Source: Pseudomonas hygromyciniae (GTDB lineage Bacteria; Pseudomonadota; Gammaproteobacteria; Pseudomonadales; Pseudomonadaceae). From it: a DNA stretch of 64,000 bases. The notes under the pieces are model-generated. The model did no database searches. It was not told the origin of the DNA and was given only the letters and a program-made list of their open reading frames with translations. A program made the position numbers and the translations under genes. The DNA lies in assembly GCF_016925675.1 (NCBI RefSeq), contig NZ_CP070506.1:1238501-1302500 (forward strand). Reading direction: 5' to 3'. Of the stretch, positions 45,565 to 55,320 are shown piece after piece. The stretch's first letter is position 1; each line of letters opens with the position of its first letter.

Positions 45565-48210
45565 ATGAGCGATATCGATGCACGTTTGCGTGAAGATGTT
45601 CACCTGCTGGGTGAACTGCTGGGCAACACGATTCGAGAGCAGTACGGTGATGAGTTCCTCGCCAAGATCGAGCAGATCCGCAAAGGCGCAAAGGCCGATC
45701 GTCGTGGTGGCGCCACGGAGGCGGCGGCCGGCGAAGAACTCAGTGCCAGCCTCAACCAATTGCAGGAAGACGAGCTGCTGCCGGTGGCGCGTGCGTTCAA
45801 TCAGTTCCTTAACCTGGCCAATATCGCCGAACAGTACCAACTGATTCACCGGCGTGATGAATCACAGCCTGCCCCATTCGAATCGCGAGTGCTCCCCGAG
45901 TTGCTGGCGCGCCTGCAGCATGAAGGCCATAGCAGCGAATCTTTGGCCCGACAGTTGGCGCGCCTGGAAATCGAACTGGTGCTCACCGCCCACCCGACCG
46001 AAGTCGCGCGTCGCACGCTGATCCAGAAATACGACGCTATCGCCGCCCAATTGGCCTTGCAGGATCACCGTGACCTGACCGGTGCTGAGCGCGAGCAGAT
46101 TCGCCAACGTTTGCAACGGCTGATCGCCGAAGCCTGGCACACCGAAGAAATCCGCCGCACTCGGCCCACTCCCGTGGACGAGGCCAAATGGGGATTTGCG
46201 GTAATCGAGCATTCGCTGTGGCACGCCATCCCCAACTATCTGCGCAAAGCCGATCAAGCCTTGCACGCCGCCACCGGCCTGCGCCTGCCCTTGGAGGCGG
46301 CACCGATCCGCTTTGCCTCGTGGATGGGCGGTGACCGCGACGGCAACCCCAACGTGACGGCACCCGTGACCCGCGAAGTGCTGTTGCTGGCGCGCTGGAT
46401 GGCGGCGGATCTGTACTTGCGCGACATCGATCACTTGGCATCGGAGCTGTCGATGCAGCAGGCCAGCCCCGAGTTGCAGGCCAAGGTCGGTGATAGCGTC
46501 GAGCCTTATCGGGCCTTGCTCAAACAACTGCGCGAACGCCTGCGCGCCACGCGCAATTGGGCGCATGCGGCGTTGACCAGCAGCATCCCGGCGCCGGCCG
46601 ATGTGCTGCAAAACAATCGCGACCTGCTGGAGCCGCTGGAGTTGTGCTACCAGTCCCTGCACGCCTGCGGCATGGGGGTGATTGCCGACGGCCCGTTGCT
46701 TGATTGCCTGCGCCGAGCGGTAACGTTCGGCCTGTTCCTGGTACGCCTGGATGTGCGCCAGGACTCCAGCCGGCATTCGGCGGCGATGACCGAGATCACC
46801 GACTACCTGGGCCTGGGCCGCTATGAGGAATGGGACGAAGACGCGCGCATCACCTTCCTGATGAAGGAGCTGGCCAACCGTCGCCCATTGCTGCCGGGCT
46901 ATTTCAAGCCTTCGGCCGATACCGCCGAGGTGCTCAATACCTGTAAGGAAATTGCCGCTGCGCCGGCGGCTTCCCTCGGTTCCTACGTCATCTCCATGGC
47001 GGGCGCGGCATCCGATGTGTTGGCGGTGCAGTTGTTACTCAAGGAGTCCGGGGTGCAGCGGCCGATGCGCGTGGTGCCGTTGTTCGAGACCCTGGCCGAC
47101 CTGGACAATGCCGGCCCGGTGATCGAACACCTGTTGCTGTTGCCCGGCTACCGTGCGCGGTTGCAAGGCCCGCAGGAAGTGATGATCGGCTACTCGGACT
47201 CGGCCAAGGATGCCGGCACCACCGCCGCGGCCTGGGCGCAGTACCGGGCCCAGGAGCGCCTGGTGGATATCTGTCGCGAGCAGCAGGTTGAACTGCTGTT
47301 GTTCCATGGGCGCGGCGGCACCGTGGGCCGTGGCGGCGGCCCGGCCCACGCGGCGATTCTGTCGCAGCCGCCGGGTTCGGTCGCCGGGCGTTTTCGCACC
47401 ACCGAGCAAGGCGAGATGATTCGCTTCAAGTTCGGCTTGCCGGATATCGCCGAGCAGAACCTCAACCTGTACCTGGCCGCGGTGCTGGAGGCGACCTTGC
47501 TGCCACCGCCGCCACCAGAGCCGGCCTGGCGGCATTTGATGGATGAGTTGGCGGCCGATGGCGTGAGTGCCTATCGCGCGGTGGTGCGGGAAAATCCGCA
47601 GTTCGTCGAGTACTTCCGCCAGTCCACACCCGAGCAGGAACTGGGCCGCTTGCCCCTGGGCAGTCGCCCGGCCAAGCGCCGTGCGGGGGGCATCGAAAGT
47701 CTGCGGGCGATCCCGTGGATTTTCGGCTGGACCCAGACCCGCCTGATGCTGCCGGCCTGGCTGGGCTGGGAAGCGGCATTGAGCAAGGCCCTGGAGCGTG
47801 GCGAAGGTGAGTTGCTGGGGCAGATGCGCGAACAGTGGCCGTTCTTCCGCACCCGTATCGACATGCTGGAGATGGTCCTGGCCAAGGCCGACGCCGATAT
47901 CGCCCGCCTGTACGACGAGCGTCTGGTGCAGCCCGACCTGCTGCCGTTGGGTGCGCATTTACGCGACCTATTGTCGCAGGCGTGCGCCGTGGTGCTTGGC
48001 TTGACCGGGCAGTCGCAGCTGCTGGCCCACAGTCCTGACACCCTGGAGTTCATCCGCCTGCGCAACACCTACCTCGACCCGTTGCACCTGTTGCAGGCCG
48101 AGCTGCTGGCCCGCTCTCGCCAGCAGGAAGCGACACAGGACAGCCCTCTGGAACAGGCGCTGCTGGTGTCCGTGGCTGGTATTGCCGCCGGGCTGCGTAA
48201 TACCGGCTGA
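45565..48210 (+). CDS. ppc: Phosphoenolpyruvate carboxylase
   Basis: The 881-residue enzyme makes oxaloacetate from PEP and bicarbonate, refilling the TCA cycle. The start at 45565 ([20 protein letters not shown]) is preferred over an ATG-like start 42 bases upstream. The catalytic His is H143 ([12 protein letters not shown]), the catalytic Lys region is [10 protein letters not shown] (K548), and the glycine-rich [14 protein letters not shown] loop is present. The C-terminal NTG (GLRNTG) is the conserved end that forms the inhibitor site. It is followed by a strong terminator. Confidence 0.97.
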   Translation: MSDIDARLREDVHLLGELLGNTIREQYGDEFLAKIEQIRKGAKADRRGGATEAAAGEELSASLNQLQEDELLPVARAFNQFLNLANIAEQYQLIHRRDESQPAPFESRVLPELLARLQHEGHSSESLARQLARLEIELVLTAHPTEVARRTLIQKYDAIAAQLALQDHRDLTGAEREQIRQRLQRLIAEAWHTEEIRRTRPTPVDEAKWGFAVIEHSLWHAIPNYLRKADQALHAATGLRLPLEAAPIRFASWMGGDRDGNPNVTAPVTREVLLLARWMAADLYLRDIDHLASELSMQQASPELQAKVGDSVEPYRALLKQLRERLRATRNWAHAALTSSIPAPADVLQNNRDLLEPLELCYQSLHACGMGVIADGPLLDCLRRAVTFGLFLVRLDVRQDSSRHSAAMTEITDYLGLGRYEEWDEDARITFLMKELANRRPLLPGYFKPSADTAEVLNTCKEIAAAPAASLGSYVISMAGAASDVLAVQLLLKESGVQRPMRVVPLFETLADLDNAGPVIEHLLLLPGYRARLQGPQEVMIGYSDSAKDAGTTAAAWAQYRAQERLVDICREQQVELLLFHGRGGTVGRGGGPAHAAILSQPPGSVAGRFRTTEQGEMIRFKFGLPDIAEQNLNLYLAAVLEATLLPPPPPEPAWRHLMDELAADGVSAYRAVVRENPQFVEYFRQSTPEQELGRLPLGSRPAKRRAGGIESLRAIPWIFGWTQTRLMLPAWLGWEAALSKALERGEGELLGQMREQWPFFRTRIDMLEMVLAKADADIARLYDERLVQPDLLPLGAHLRDLLSQACAVVLGLTGQSQLLAHSPDTLEFIRLRNTYLDPLHLLQAELLARSRQQEATQDSPLEQALLVSVAGIAAGLRNTG

Positions 48211-48238
48211 CATTTCTGGCGTGTTCTCAAGGGCTTGC

Positions 48239-48287
48239 ACACAAAACCGCCGGCTGACCCGAAAGGGCTCTGCCGGCGGTTTTGTGT
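48239..48287 (+). terminator. Strong hairpin terminator after ppc
   Basis: Perfect 16-bp arms (ACACAAAACCGCCGGC and its complement at 48272-48287) with a 17-base loop that itself can pair (CCCGAAAGGG). A/T runs on both sides suggest it can act in both directions. Confidence 0.85.
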
Positions 48288-48368
48288 CGGGGTTGCACCA
48301 AGGGATACCGCGACCAAAAGGCTTGTGGGGTGCGGGTTCTTCCGACTTTTGGCGGCTTGTGTGGTTAG

Positions 48369-49151
<783 letters not shown>

Positions 49152-49173
49152 TCTGACGATCGGCTTGACGTTC

Positions 49174-49203
49174 AACGGCCCGCTTGCGGGCCGTTGTTGT
49201 TTA
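49174..49203 (+). terminator. Hairpin terminator after adk
   Basis: AACGGCCCGC / GCGGGCCGTT (49174-49183 and 49186-49195) with GTTGTTT after it. The T tract is broken, so termination may be partial. Confidence 0.6.
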
Positions 49204-49241
49204 TACTGGCGCACTTTTTTTCGATTTGGACACCCACACCG

Positions 49242-49928
49242 ATGAGCACCCTGCTGGCCCTGGACACCGCGACTGAAGCTTGCTCCGTTGCCCTGCTGCA
49301 TAACGGCAAGGTCACGAGCCACTATGAGGTGATCCCGCGCCTGCACGCGCAAAAGCTGCTGCCGATGATCAAGCAGTTGTTGCTCGATGCCGGCACCACG
49401 TTGTCGTCGGTGGACGCCATCGCCTTTGGCCGTGGCCCGGGAGCGTTTACCGGTGTGCGTATTGCCATTGGTGTGGTGCAAGGCCTGGCGTTTGCCTTGG
49501 AGCGCCCGGTATTGCCGGTGTCCAACCTGGCAGTGCTGGCACAGCGTGCCCTGCGTGAGCATGGCGCGCAGCAGGTTGCGGCAGCCATTGATGCACGGAT
49601 GGATGAAGTCTATTGGGGCTGCTACCGCGAAACCGCGGGTGAGATGCGCCTGGTCGGTGTCGAGGCCGTGCAGCCCCCCGAGGCCGCTACCTTGCCGGCG
49701 GATACCAGCGGTGACTGGTTTGGCGCCGGTACGGGCTGGGGTTATGGCGAGCGTATCGCCGTGCCCACGGTCGGCCAGGATGCCGTGATGCTGCCCCATG
49801 CCGAAGACCTGCTGACCCTGGCGCGTTTTGCCTGGGAGCGCGGCGAGGCGATCCCCGCCGACCAGGCCGCACCGGTCTACCTACGCGATAAAGTGGCGCA
49901 GACCAAGGCCGAACGCCAACAGTCCTGA
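49242..49928 (+). CDS. tsaB: tRNA threonylcarbamoyladenosine biosynthesis protein TsaB
   Basis: The 228-residue ASKHA-fold protein works with TsaD and TsaE to make t6A37 in ANN-decoding tRNAs. It starts MSTLLALDTATEACSVALL and shows the conserved FGRGPGAFTGVRIAIGVVQGLA region. TsaB lacks the metal-site His pair of TsaD, as expected. The upstream ATG at 49194 has no family sequence, so 49242 is used. It is followed by two REPINs. Confidence 0.95.
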   Translation: MSTLLALDTATEACSVALLHNGKVTSHYEVIPRLHAQKLLPMIKQLLLDAGTTLSSVDAIAFGRGPGAFTGVRIAIGVVQGLAFALERPVLPVSNLAVLAQRALREHGAQQVAAAIDARMDEVYWGCYRETAGEMRLVGVEAVQPPEAATLPADTSGDWFGAGTGWGYGERIAVPTVGQDAVMLPHAEDLLTLARFAWERGEAIPADQAAPVYLRDKVAQTKAERQQS

Positions 49929-49933
49929 CCCCA

Positions 49934-50035
49934 TGTAGGAGCGAGCTTGCTCGCGAAGGTCGTTAACGATAACGCGGGGAGCCTGACTCCCCGCGCTGCC
50001 CCTCAGGTTTTTTCGCGAGCAAGCTCGCTCCTACA
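49934..50035. repeat. REPIN, type TGTAGGAGCGAGC (first of two)
   Basis: Perfect 23-bp arms at 49934-49956 and 50013-50035. The spacer contains GTCGTTAACGATAACGCGGGG and its partner CCCCGCG, an extra inner stem. The unit is nearly identical to the next one. Confidence 0.93.
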
Positions 50036-50066
50036 GTGGGCGGGGTTGGAACGCCTGCCGGTATTT

Positions 50067-50165
50067 TGTAGGAGCGAGCTTGCTCGCGAAGGTCGTTAAC
50101 GATAACGCGGGGAATCTGACTCCCCGCATTGCCCTGAGGTTTTTCGCGAGCAAGCTCGCTCCTAC
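50067..50165. repeat. REPIN, type TGTAGGAGCGAGC (second of two)
   Basis: Arms at 50067-50089 and 50143-50165, same orientation as the unit 31 bases upstream and with nearly the same spacer. The remaining gap 50166-50306 holds an AT-rich stretch that may contain the promoter of the next gene. Confidence 0.93.
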
Positions 50166-50306
50166 AGGGGAGTGCATCGCCAATCGTCAGAATTTGCCCC
50201 CAGGGTTTAAACCTTTGCCCGTTTATGTGTTCTAGTTATCAACAGAGCATTTGCGCGCCAAGGAAAGTGCCGCTAAATTGCCATCATTGATCACGGATCT
50301 GCATGC

Positions 50307-50627
50307 ATGCGTATAGACGGCTTTTCCTCCCAGTCCTACCCCCTCAAGCGCAAGCCCCGCAAGGCGAGCGTGAAGGTAGACGAGTCCGTCGAAGAGTCCC
50401 CCGACTTTATTGAAGTCCAGCCCGAAACATCCCAGGGTGCGGCGGTTTCCGCCCGTTCCCAAGGTGCCAGCGGCGCGCGGATCGGCGGCGTTCCGGCCCG
50501 CCAGCATGACATGATCTTCCCGCGCTCCATGAGCAAGAGCGTCGCCACGGCCCTGGCCAGCTACCTGACCACTGCCGGCTTTGTCGAATGGGATATGGAA
50601 GTGCTGGGTCTCGATATCCACATCTGA
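50307..50627 (+). CDS. Conserved hypothetical protein (106 aa)
   Basis: The protein begins MRIDGFSSQSYPLKRKPRKA, has a low-complexity polar middle (Glu/Ser/Pro/Gln) and an ordered C-terminal part (RSMSKSVATALASYLTTAGFVEWDMEVLGLDIHI). No signal peptide or membrane segment is seen. The stop overlaps the ATG of the DUF72 gene by one base, so the two are coupled. The pair is conserved in Pseudomonas by memory. Function is unknown. Confidence 0.72.
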   Translation: MRIDGFSSQSYPLKRKPRKASVKVDESVEESPDFIEVQPETSQGAAVSARSQGASGARIGGVPARQHDMIFPRSMSKSVATALASYLTTAGFVEWDMEVLGLDIHI

Positions 50628-51487
50628 TGGTGTTGCCTTATTTCCTCGGTTGCCCGTCCTGGAGTGAAAACGCCTGGCGCGAGTACCTGTATCCGCAAGA
50701 CGCCCGGGCCACGGATTTTCTTGGGCTGTATTGCCAGGTGTTCAACGCCTGCGAGGGCAACACCACATTCTATGCGCGGCCCTCAGTCGCGACTGTGCAG
50801 CGCTGGGCTGAGATCATGCCCGCGCACTTTCGCTTTACCGCCAAATTTCCCGGGGATATCAGCCACAGCGCTGACCTGCGCGAACAGTTGCCCGCCGCCG
50901 AAAGTTTCCTCGGCTTGATGAGCCCGCTGGGCGAGCGGGTTTCGCCACTGTGGTTGCAGCTGCCAGCCAGTTTCACCCCACAGCGGCTGGGGGAGCTGGC
51001 AGGGTTTATCGACGGCCTGGAGCGCCCGTTGGCGGTGGAAGTGCGTCACCGCGAGTTCTTCGCCAAGGGCGACGCCGAGCGCAGCCTCAACCGCCTGCTG
51101 CGTGACCGTGGTGTCGAGCGTATCTGCCTCGATCCTCGGGCCCTGTTCAGTTGCACTTCAACCTCGGCAGCGGTGCTCCATGCCCAATCGAAAAAGCCCA
51201 AGGTCCCGCCCCGGCCAGCGGCGTTGACCCAGTTTCCCCAGGTACGCTTTATCGGCCACCCGGAGCTGGAAGCCAACGATCCATTCCTGGTGCCGTGGGT
51301 TGAAAAAGTCGCCGGCTGGATCGAGGAAGGGCGCACGCCCTACGTGTTCCTGCACACCTCGGATAACCGCCTGGCGGCCCAGTTGGCCATGCGTTTTCAT
51401 CAGCAATTGATGGTACGTCTGCCGGGTTTGCCGGCGTTGGCCCAGCTGCATCGGGAACCCGCTGTAGAGCAACTGGGGTTACTCTAG
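50627..51487 (+). CDS. DUF72 family protein (YecE-like)
   Basis: The 286-residue protein has the DUF72 TIM-barrel signatures FLGCPSWSENAWREYLYP, FNACEGNTTFYARPS and RFTAKFPGDISHSADL. The family has no proven activity. It starts at 50627 inside the upstream stop codon (TGATG). A PEP-mutase-like gene follows 26 bases on, perhaps in the same operon. Confidence 0.88.
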   Translation: MVLPYFLGCPSWSENAWREYLYPQDARATDFLGLYCQVFNACEGNTTFYARPSVATVQRWAEIMPAHFRFTAKFPGDISHSADLREQLPAAESFLGLMSPLGERVSPLWLQLPASFTPQRLGELAGFIDGLERPLAVEVRHREFFAKGDAERSLNRLLRDRGVERICLDPRALFSCTSTSAAVLHAQSKKPKVPPRPAALTQFPQVRFIGHPELEANDPFLVPWVEKVAGWIEEGRTPYVFLHTSDNRLAAQLAMRFHQQLMVRLPGLPALAQLHREPAVEQLGLL

Positions 51488-51513
51488 GATTCTTTTTGTG
51501 CCTGGAGTCAGTC

Positions 51514-52341
51514 ATGGATGCCCAAACCCTTCGCGCCGAATCCTTTAAAGCTTTGCACGAGCGTGATCGTGCATTCGTCATGCCCAATCCGTGGGACGCC
51601 GGCTCCGCCAAGATGCTCGCCAGCCTCGGTTTTGAAGCCTTGGCCACCACCAGCGCGGGGTTTGCCTTCAGTCTTGGGCGCCCTGATGCTGAAGGCGCGC
51701 TGTCGCTGGAAGATACCCTGGGCAACGCCGGGATGATTGTCCAGGCCACCGCGCTGCCGGTGGCGGCGGACCTGGAAAACGGCTTCAGCGATACGCCTCA
51801 AGGTTGTGCCCAGAGCCTACTGCGCGCTGCCGCTACCGGCATCGTCGGCGGTTCTATCGAAGACGCTACCGGGATTGCGGTCGACCCGATCTACCCTTTT
51901 GATCTGTCTGTTGAACGCATCGAGGCTGCCGTCGCTGCGGCACGCAGCTTGCCATTCCCCTTCATGCTGACGGCCCGTGCGGAAAACCTCCTACATGGTC
52001 GCCTGGATTTGCCCGACACTATTCGCCGTTTGCAGGCCTACGCCGAAGCGGGCGCCGACGTGTTGTATGCGCCGGGCCTGCGCAGTGCTGAGGAAGTACT
52101 GGCGGTGGTGCGGGCGGTGGCGCCAAAACCGGTGAATGTGTTGATGTCAGGTGGCCTCAAGCTCTCGGTGGCGCAACTGAGCGAGATGGGCGTCAGGCGC
52201 ATTAGCGTCGGCTCGGCCATGGCCCTGGCGGCCTATGGGGAGTTCTTCAGGGCCGCGCGGGAGGTTCAGGAACTGGGAACCTTCACTTTTACCGAGCGCT
52301 CGATGCCGTTCAGCCAGGCCAATCAGTTGTTCAAGGGTTGA
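51514..52341 (+). CDS. Isocitrate lyase/PEP mutase superfamily protein
   Basis: The 275-residue protein has the superfamily's TIM-barrel markers: FVMPNPWDAGSAKMLASLGFEALATTSAG near the N-terminus, PVAADLENGFSD (metal-binding Asp/Glu), GIVGGSIEDATG and FMLTARAEN. The KKCG(H) loop of true isocitrate lyases is absent, so it is more like carboxyvinyl-carboxyphosphonate-type or oxaloacetate-decarboxylase-type members. The substrate is unknown. The start follows GGAG; the extensin-like gene begins 3 bases after its stop. Confidence 0.85.
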   Translation: MDAQTLRAESFKALHERDRAFVMPNPWDAGSAKMLASLGFEALATTSAGFAFSLGRPDAEGALSLEDTLGNAGMIVQATALPVAADLENGFSDTPQGCAQSLLRAAATGIVGGSIEDATGIAVDPIYPFDLSVERIEAAVAAARSLPFPFMLTARAENLLHGRLDLPDTIRRLQAYAEAGADVLYAPGLRSAEEVLAVVRAVAPKPVNVLMSGGLKLSVAQLSEMGVRRISVGSAMALAAYGEFFRAAREVQELGTFTFTERSMPFSQANQLFKG

Positions 52342-52344
52342 GTC

Positions 52345-53043
52345 GTGGCTTTTTTCAAAGTGTTGGGTATGTTGCTGCTACTCGCCGGCGGCCTACTCGT
52401 GGGCCTCTGGCGCGGCTGGGTGCCGGTGCCCGCCGAGTGGAACCCCTGGGCGCCGCTGGATGTGCAGGCGGCTCCCAACCTGCTGACGCGGTTCAAGCTC
52501 GGGCGTTTGCAGGATGATCCCGCGCTGTGCGACCTGGTGCTGAAAACCTCCGGGCTGCGGGTCAGCCATCAAGCGGACAGCCCGGTGGATGCTGCGTGCC
52601 CATTGCGCAACGTCCTGCGGGTACAGGGGGCGGAGGTAGGGTTGAGCAGCAGTTTCCTCGCCAGTTGCCCGTTGGCGGTGGCGTTTGCCCTGTTCGAGCG
52701 CCACAGCTTGCAGCCGGCCGCCCAGGCGGTGTTTGGCCAGGCGGTGACACGGGTCGATCACTTGGGCAGTTTTGCCTGTCGCAATATGTATGGGCGTGAG
52801 CAAGGGCAACTCAGCCAGCATGCTTGGGCCAATGCCCTGGACATCGCCGGGTTCCGCCTGGCGGACGGGCGCAGTATCAATGTATTGAAGGATTGGCCTG
52901 GGGAGGGTGCCAGCGCGCGCTTTCTGCGCCAGGTGCGCGACAGTGCATGCAGCAATTTCAACGTGGTCTTGAGCCCGGACTACAACGCCGCCCATCGCAA
53001 CCATTTCCATCTGGATATGGGCCGTTGGTGGGTGTGCCGCTAG
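52345..53043 (+). CDS. Extensin-like C-terminal domain protein (putative envelope peptidase-like)
   Basis: The 232-residue protein starts at GTG 52345, 3 bases after the upstream gene. It has an N-terminal hydrophobic segment (VLGMLLLLAGGLLVGLWRGW) and an extensin-like C domain with four Cys and the conserved SQHAWANALDIAGFRL, and HRNHFHLDMG near the end. The H/D/H pattern resembles M15-type peptidoglycan peptidases, so a wall-modifying role is possible. The bulk is predicted to be periplasmic. Confidence 0.82.
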   Translation: MAFFKVLGMLLLLAGGLLVGLWRGWVPVPAEWNPWAPLDVQAAPNLLTRFKLGRLQDDPALCDLVLKTSGLRVSHQADSPVDAACPLRNVLRVQGAEVGLSSSFLASCPLAVAFALFERHSLQPAAQAVFGQAVTRVDHLGSFACRNMYGREQGQLSQHAWANALDIAGFRLADGRSINVLKDWPGEGASARFLRQVRDSACSNFNVVLSPDYNAAHRNHFHLDMGRWWVCR

Positions 53044-53046
53044 GGA

Positions 53047-53667
53047 TCAGGCCGCCAGGCGCAGGTTGTTGAGGATCAGTGGGCGCGCCCAGCCGCAATC
53101 GAAGTCCAGGGCCTTTTGCTGTTGTACCCGTTCTTCGTCAGGGTAAGGTTCGGCTGCGGGTGGCAGCAGGTCCAGTTCGAATTCGGCAATCGGCAGGAAC
53201 AATGGCTTGGGTTGCGGCGCCGGGCCTGGCTCGGGCAGTGGCTGGCCGGCGGTCAGGACGATCGGCCGTACCCAGCCACTTTCGAAATTCTGCTGGCGCT
53301 GCTGGGCGACGATTTCATCCTCCGGGAACGGCACGGCCGCCGGGGGCAGCAATTGCAGTTCGAACTCGGCAATCGGCAGGAACAGCGGCTCAGGTGGGGC
53401 GATTTCGGTGTCCTGGACATCGCAATGACGCTGGGTAACGATTTGCGTCAGCAGGTCGCTGCCGGCGCTGGGTTCGACTGAGGCATCCACCGGCACCGGA
53501 TCTGCAGCCAACTGCGCACCTGGCTCCTGGCCAAGTTGCTCGGCCAACGCCCTGGCGAAGAAGTCCTGCCACACATGACTGACGCCGGCCAGCGCTTGGG
53601 TATTGCGCAGGCCGAAGTGGTTGTGGGTCGGCAGTACACCGGTGAATAGGGAATGAATGTCTGACAT
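53047..53667 (-). CDS. Hypothetical protein with an internal duplication (206 aa)
   Basis: I start at 53667 (MSDIHSLFTGVLPTHNHFGL; GAGAG precedes). A segment of about 45 residues occurs twice (about 93-137 and 154-198): PLFLPIAEFEL-LLPPAA-P-P-E/DE..QQ....F..GW.RP..L. The DNA of the two copies is also similar, indicating duplication within the gene. The linker is Pro-rich. No signal peptide or known domain is seen. It converges with the extensin-like gene, with only 3 bases between stops. Confidence 0.72.
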   Translation of the reverse strand: MSDIHSLFTGVLPTHNHFGLRNTQALAGVSHVWQDFFARALAEQLGQEPGAQLAADPVPVDASVEPSAGSDLLTQIVTQRHCDVQDTEIAPPEPLFLPIAEFELQLLPPAAVPFPEDEIVAQQRQQNFESGWVRPIVLTAGQPLPEPGPAPQPKPLFLPIAEFELDLLPPAAEPYPDEERVQQQKALDFDCGWARPLILNNLRLAA

Positions 53668-53762
53668 TTCTCTCGGTCGACGCTCAGGGTCTGGCAAAAT
53701 GCCTGATCCTTTTTTATCGGCCGCTTTTTGCCGATCCTTAATATTTTTGAGCGTAGTAAACG

Positions 53763-54545
53763 ATGAACGAACAACCCGCGGCCAGCCGCATTCGGGTCGA
53801 GGCCTTGGCCGACGGTTTCCAGGCCCGTGCCCAGCACTGGGCCGAGCAGCTTGGCCTGCCTTTGCAGCTGGCGGACGCCGATTTTGCCCTGCAAGTGGGT
53901 GAGCACGGCCTGCAACTGCAACAGTTGGGGCCCGATGCGCCTGGGCCGGTGCGGGTGGATTTTGTCGAGGGTGGCGCGGCTCATCGCCGGCTCTACGGCG
54001 GTGGCAGCGGGCAGATGATTGCCAAGGCGGTTGGCGTGTCCCAAGGTGTGCGCCCCCGGGTGCTGGATGCCACGGCCGGCCTGGGCAAGGACGCGTTCGT
54101 ATTGGCTAGCCTGGGCTGTGAGATGAGCCTGATCGAGCGGCAACCGTTGATTGGTGCCTTGCTCGAAGATGGCCTGGCGCGCGGTGCTGATGATTTTGAA
54201 GTAGCGCCGATTGTCGCGCGAATGACCTTGCTCAAGGGCAACTCCATTGACGTGATGCGCAATTGGGAAGGTGAGCCGCCGCAGGTGATCTACCTGGACC
54301 CGATGTTTCCCCATCGTGAGAAAACCGCCCTGGTGAAGAAAGAAATGCGCCTGTTTCGCCCGCTGGTGGGCGACGATCCGGATGCCCCGGCGTTGCTGGC
54401 GGCGGCCTTGGCCCTGGCCAGCCACCGGGTGGTGGTCAAGCGCCCGCGCAAGGCACCGTGCATTGATGGGCCCAAGCCGAGCCACGCGCTGGACGGCAAA
54501 TCCAGCCGGTACGATATTTATCCGAAAAAAGCGCTCAAGGCCTGA
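53763..54545 (+). CDS. rsmJ: 16S rRNA (guanine1516-N2)-methyltransferase RsmJ
   Basis: The 260-residue SAM enzyme has the RsmJ order: N-terminal domain, [13 protein letters not shown] (about 79-91), the SAM motif [19 protein letters not shown], the catalytic-type [18 protein letters not shown], and a C-terminal [15 protein letters not shown]. Start at ATG 53763. It is divergent from the duplicated-motif gene and lies just before the end of mexL on the opposite strand. A 16-bp palindrome (54553-54568) follows but lacks a T run. Confidence 0.93.
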   Translation: MNEQPAASRIRVEALADGFQARAQHWAEQLGLPLQLADADFALQVGEHGLQLQQLGPDAPGPVRVDFVEGGAAHRRLYGGGSGQMIAKAVGVSQGVRPRVLDATAGLGKDAFVLASLGCEMSLIERQPLIGALLEDGLARGADDFEVAPIVARMTLLKGNSIDVMRNWEGEPPQVIYLDPMFPHREKTALVKKEMRLFRPLVGDDPDAPALLAAALALASHRVVVKRPRKAPCIDGPKPSHALDGKSSRYDIYPKKALKA

Positions 54546-54592
54546 GGGCCTCATCGCCGGCCGGCGATGGCGCCAGATCGATCAACGACTGT

Positions 54593-55234
54593 TCAAGGCC
54601 GGTACGCCCGCATAAACAACCCCACCACTTCCTGCACATGCTCCTCGGCGGCCGCTTCGCTCAAGCGCTCGCCACAGCCATACAGCAAGCAGAAATTCGC
54701 CGTGCCCTTGAGCAGGCAAAAGAAGTGCTCGGCGGCGGTAAACGGCTTGTCGATGCGCAATGCCCCACTCTGATTGATCTTGCCCAGCAAGCGCTCCATC
54801 CCCTGCAACATCCGCATGGGGCCGGCTTCGAAAAAGATCTGCGACAGTTTCGGATCCTGATTGCCCGAGGTCATCATCAAACGATGCAGGTTCACCGACT
54901 CCTCGCTATTGATCAGCAGGTGAAAGCCACGGGCGATGTTCAGCAGCACCCTCTCCACCGGCACACCGTCGGGTAGCTCGAAATACATCACCGGCAGCTG
55001 CGCTTCGCACTTGGCCTCCACTGCTGCGGTGAACAGCGTTTCCTTGTCGGTGAAGTGGCTGTAGACCGTCAGTTTCGACACGCCTGCCTCAAGGGCTACC
55101 GCATCCATGCTGGTACTCGCGTAACCATTGCTCAAAAACAGGGTTTTTGCCGCGTCGAGGATTGCCTGGCGTTTTGCCATGTCCTTGGGACGCCCGGGGC
55201 TATTGGTGTTTACAGGATTGTCGGACATGTTCAC
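54593..55234 (-). CDS. mexL: TetR-type repressor MexL-like
   Basis: The 213-residue repressor has a TetR helix-turn-helix at about 22-70 (AILDAAKTLFLSNGYASTSMDAVALEAGVSKLTVYSHFTDKETLF) and a TetR_C_7-like ligand domain. It is divergent from mexJ. In P. aeruginosa MexL represses mexJK and itself from the shared region, and the same palindromic half-sites are visible here. The start could be ATG 55234 or the ATG two codons later. Confidence 0.87.
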   Translation of the reverse strand: MNMSDNPVNTNSPGRPKDMAKRQAILDAAKTLFLSNGYASTSMDAVALEAGVSKLTVYSHFTDKETLFTAAVEAKCEAQLPVMYFELPDGVPVERVLLNIARGFHLLINSEESVNLHRLMMTSGNQDPKLSQIFFEAGPMRMLQGMERLLGKINQSGALRIDKPFTAAEHFFCLLKGTANFCLLYGCGERLSEAAAEEHVQEVVGLFMRAYRP

Positions 55235-55238
55235 TTTA

Positions 55239-55283
55239 ATACTGGACTGGTGAGTTTGGTATTAATAACATACCGGCCAGTAT
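55239..55283. promoter_or_regulatory. Candidate MexL operator region
   Basis: ATACTGG (55239-55245) and CCAGTAT (55277-55283) form an outer inverted pair, and GGTAT (55258-55262) and ATACC (55270-55274) an inner pair, all between mexL and mexJ. TetR repressors bind such nested palindromes. The AT-rich interval probably also contains the mexJ promoter. Confidence 0.68.
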
Positions 55284-55320
55284 AATTATTCCAAGCACCA
55301 TTTGCGAAAGGTCCTTCAGC

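Noticed and set aside
49934..50165. A short CRISPR-like array
   Set aside because: The repeats are palindromic pairs with conserved spacers (REPINs), only two units, and there are no cas genes.
54553..54568. A 16-bp perfect palindrome after rsmJ as terminator
   Set aside because: There is no T run after it and no loop; it may be chance in GC-rich DNA.
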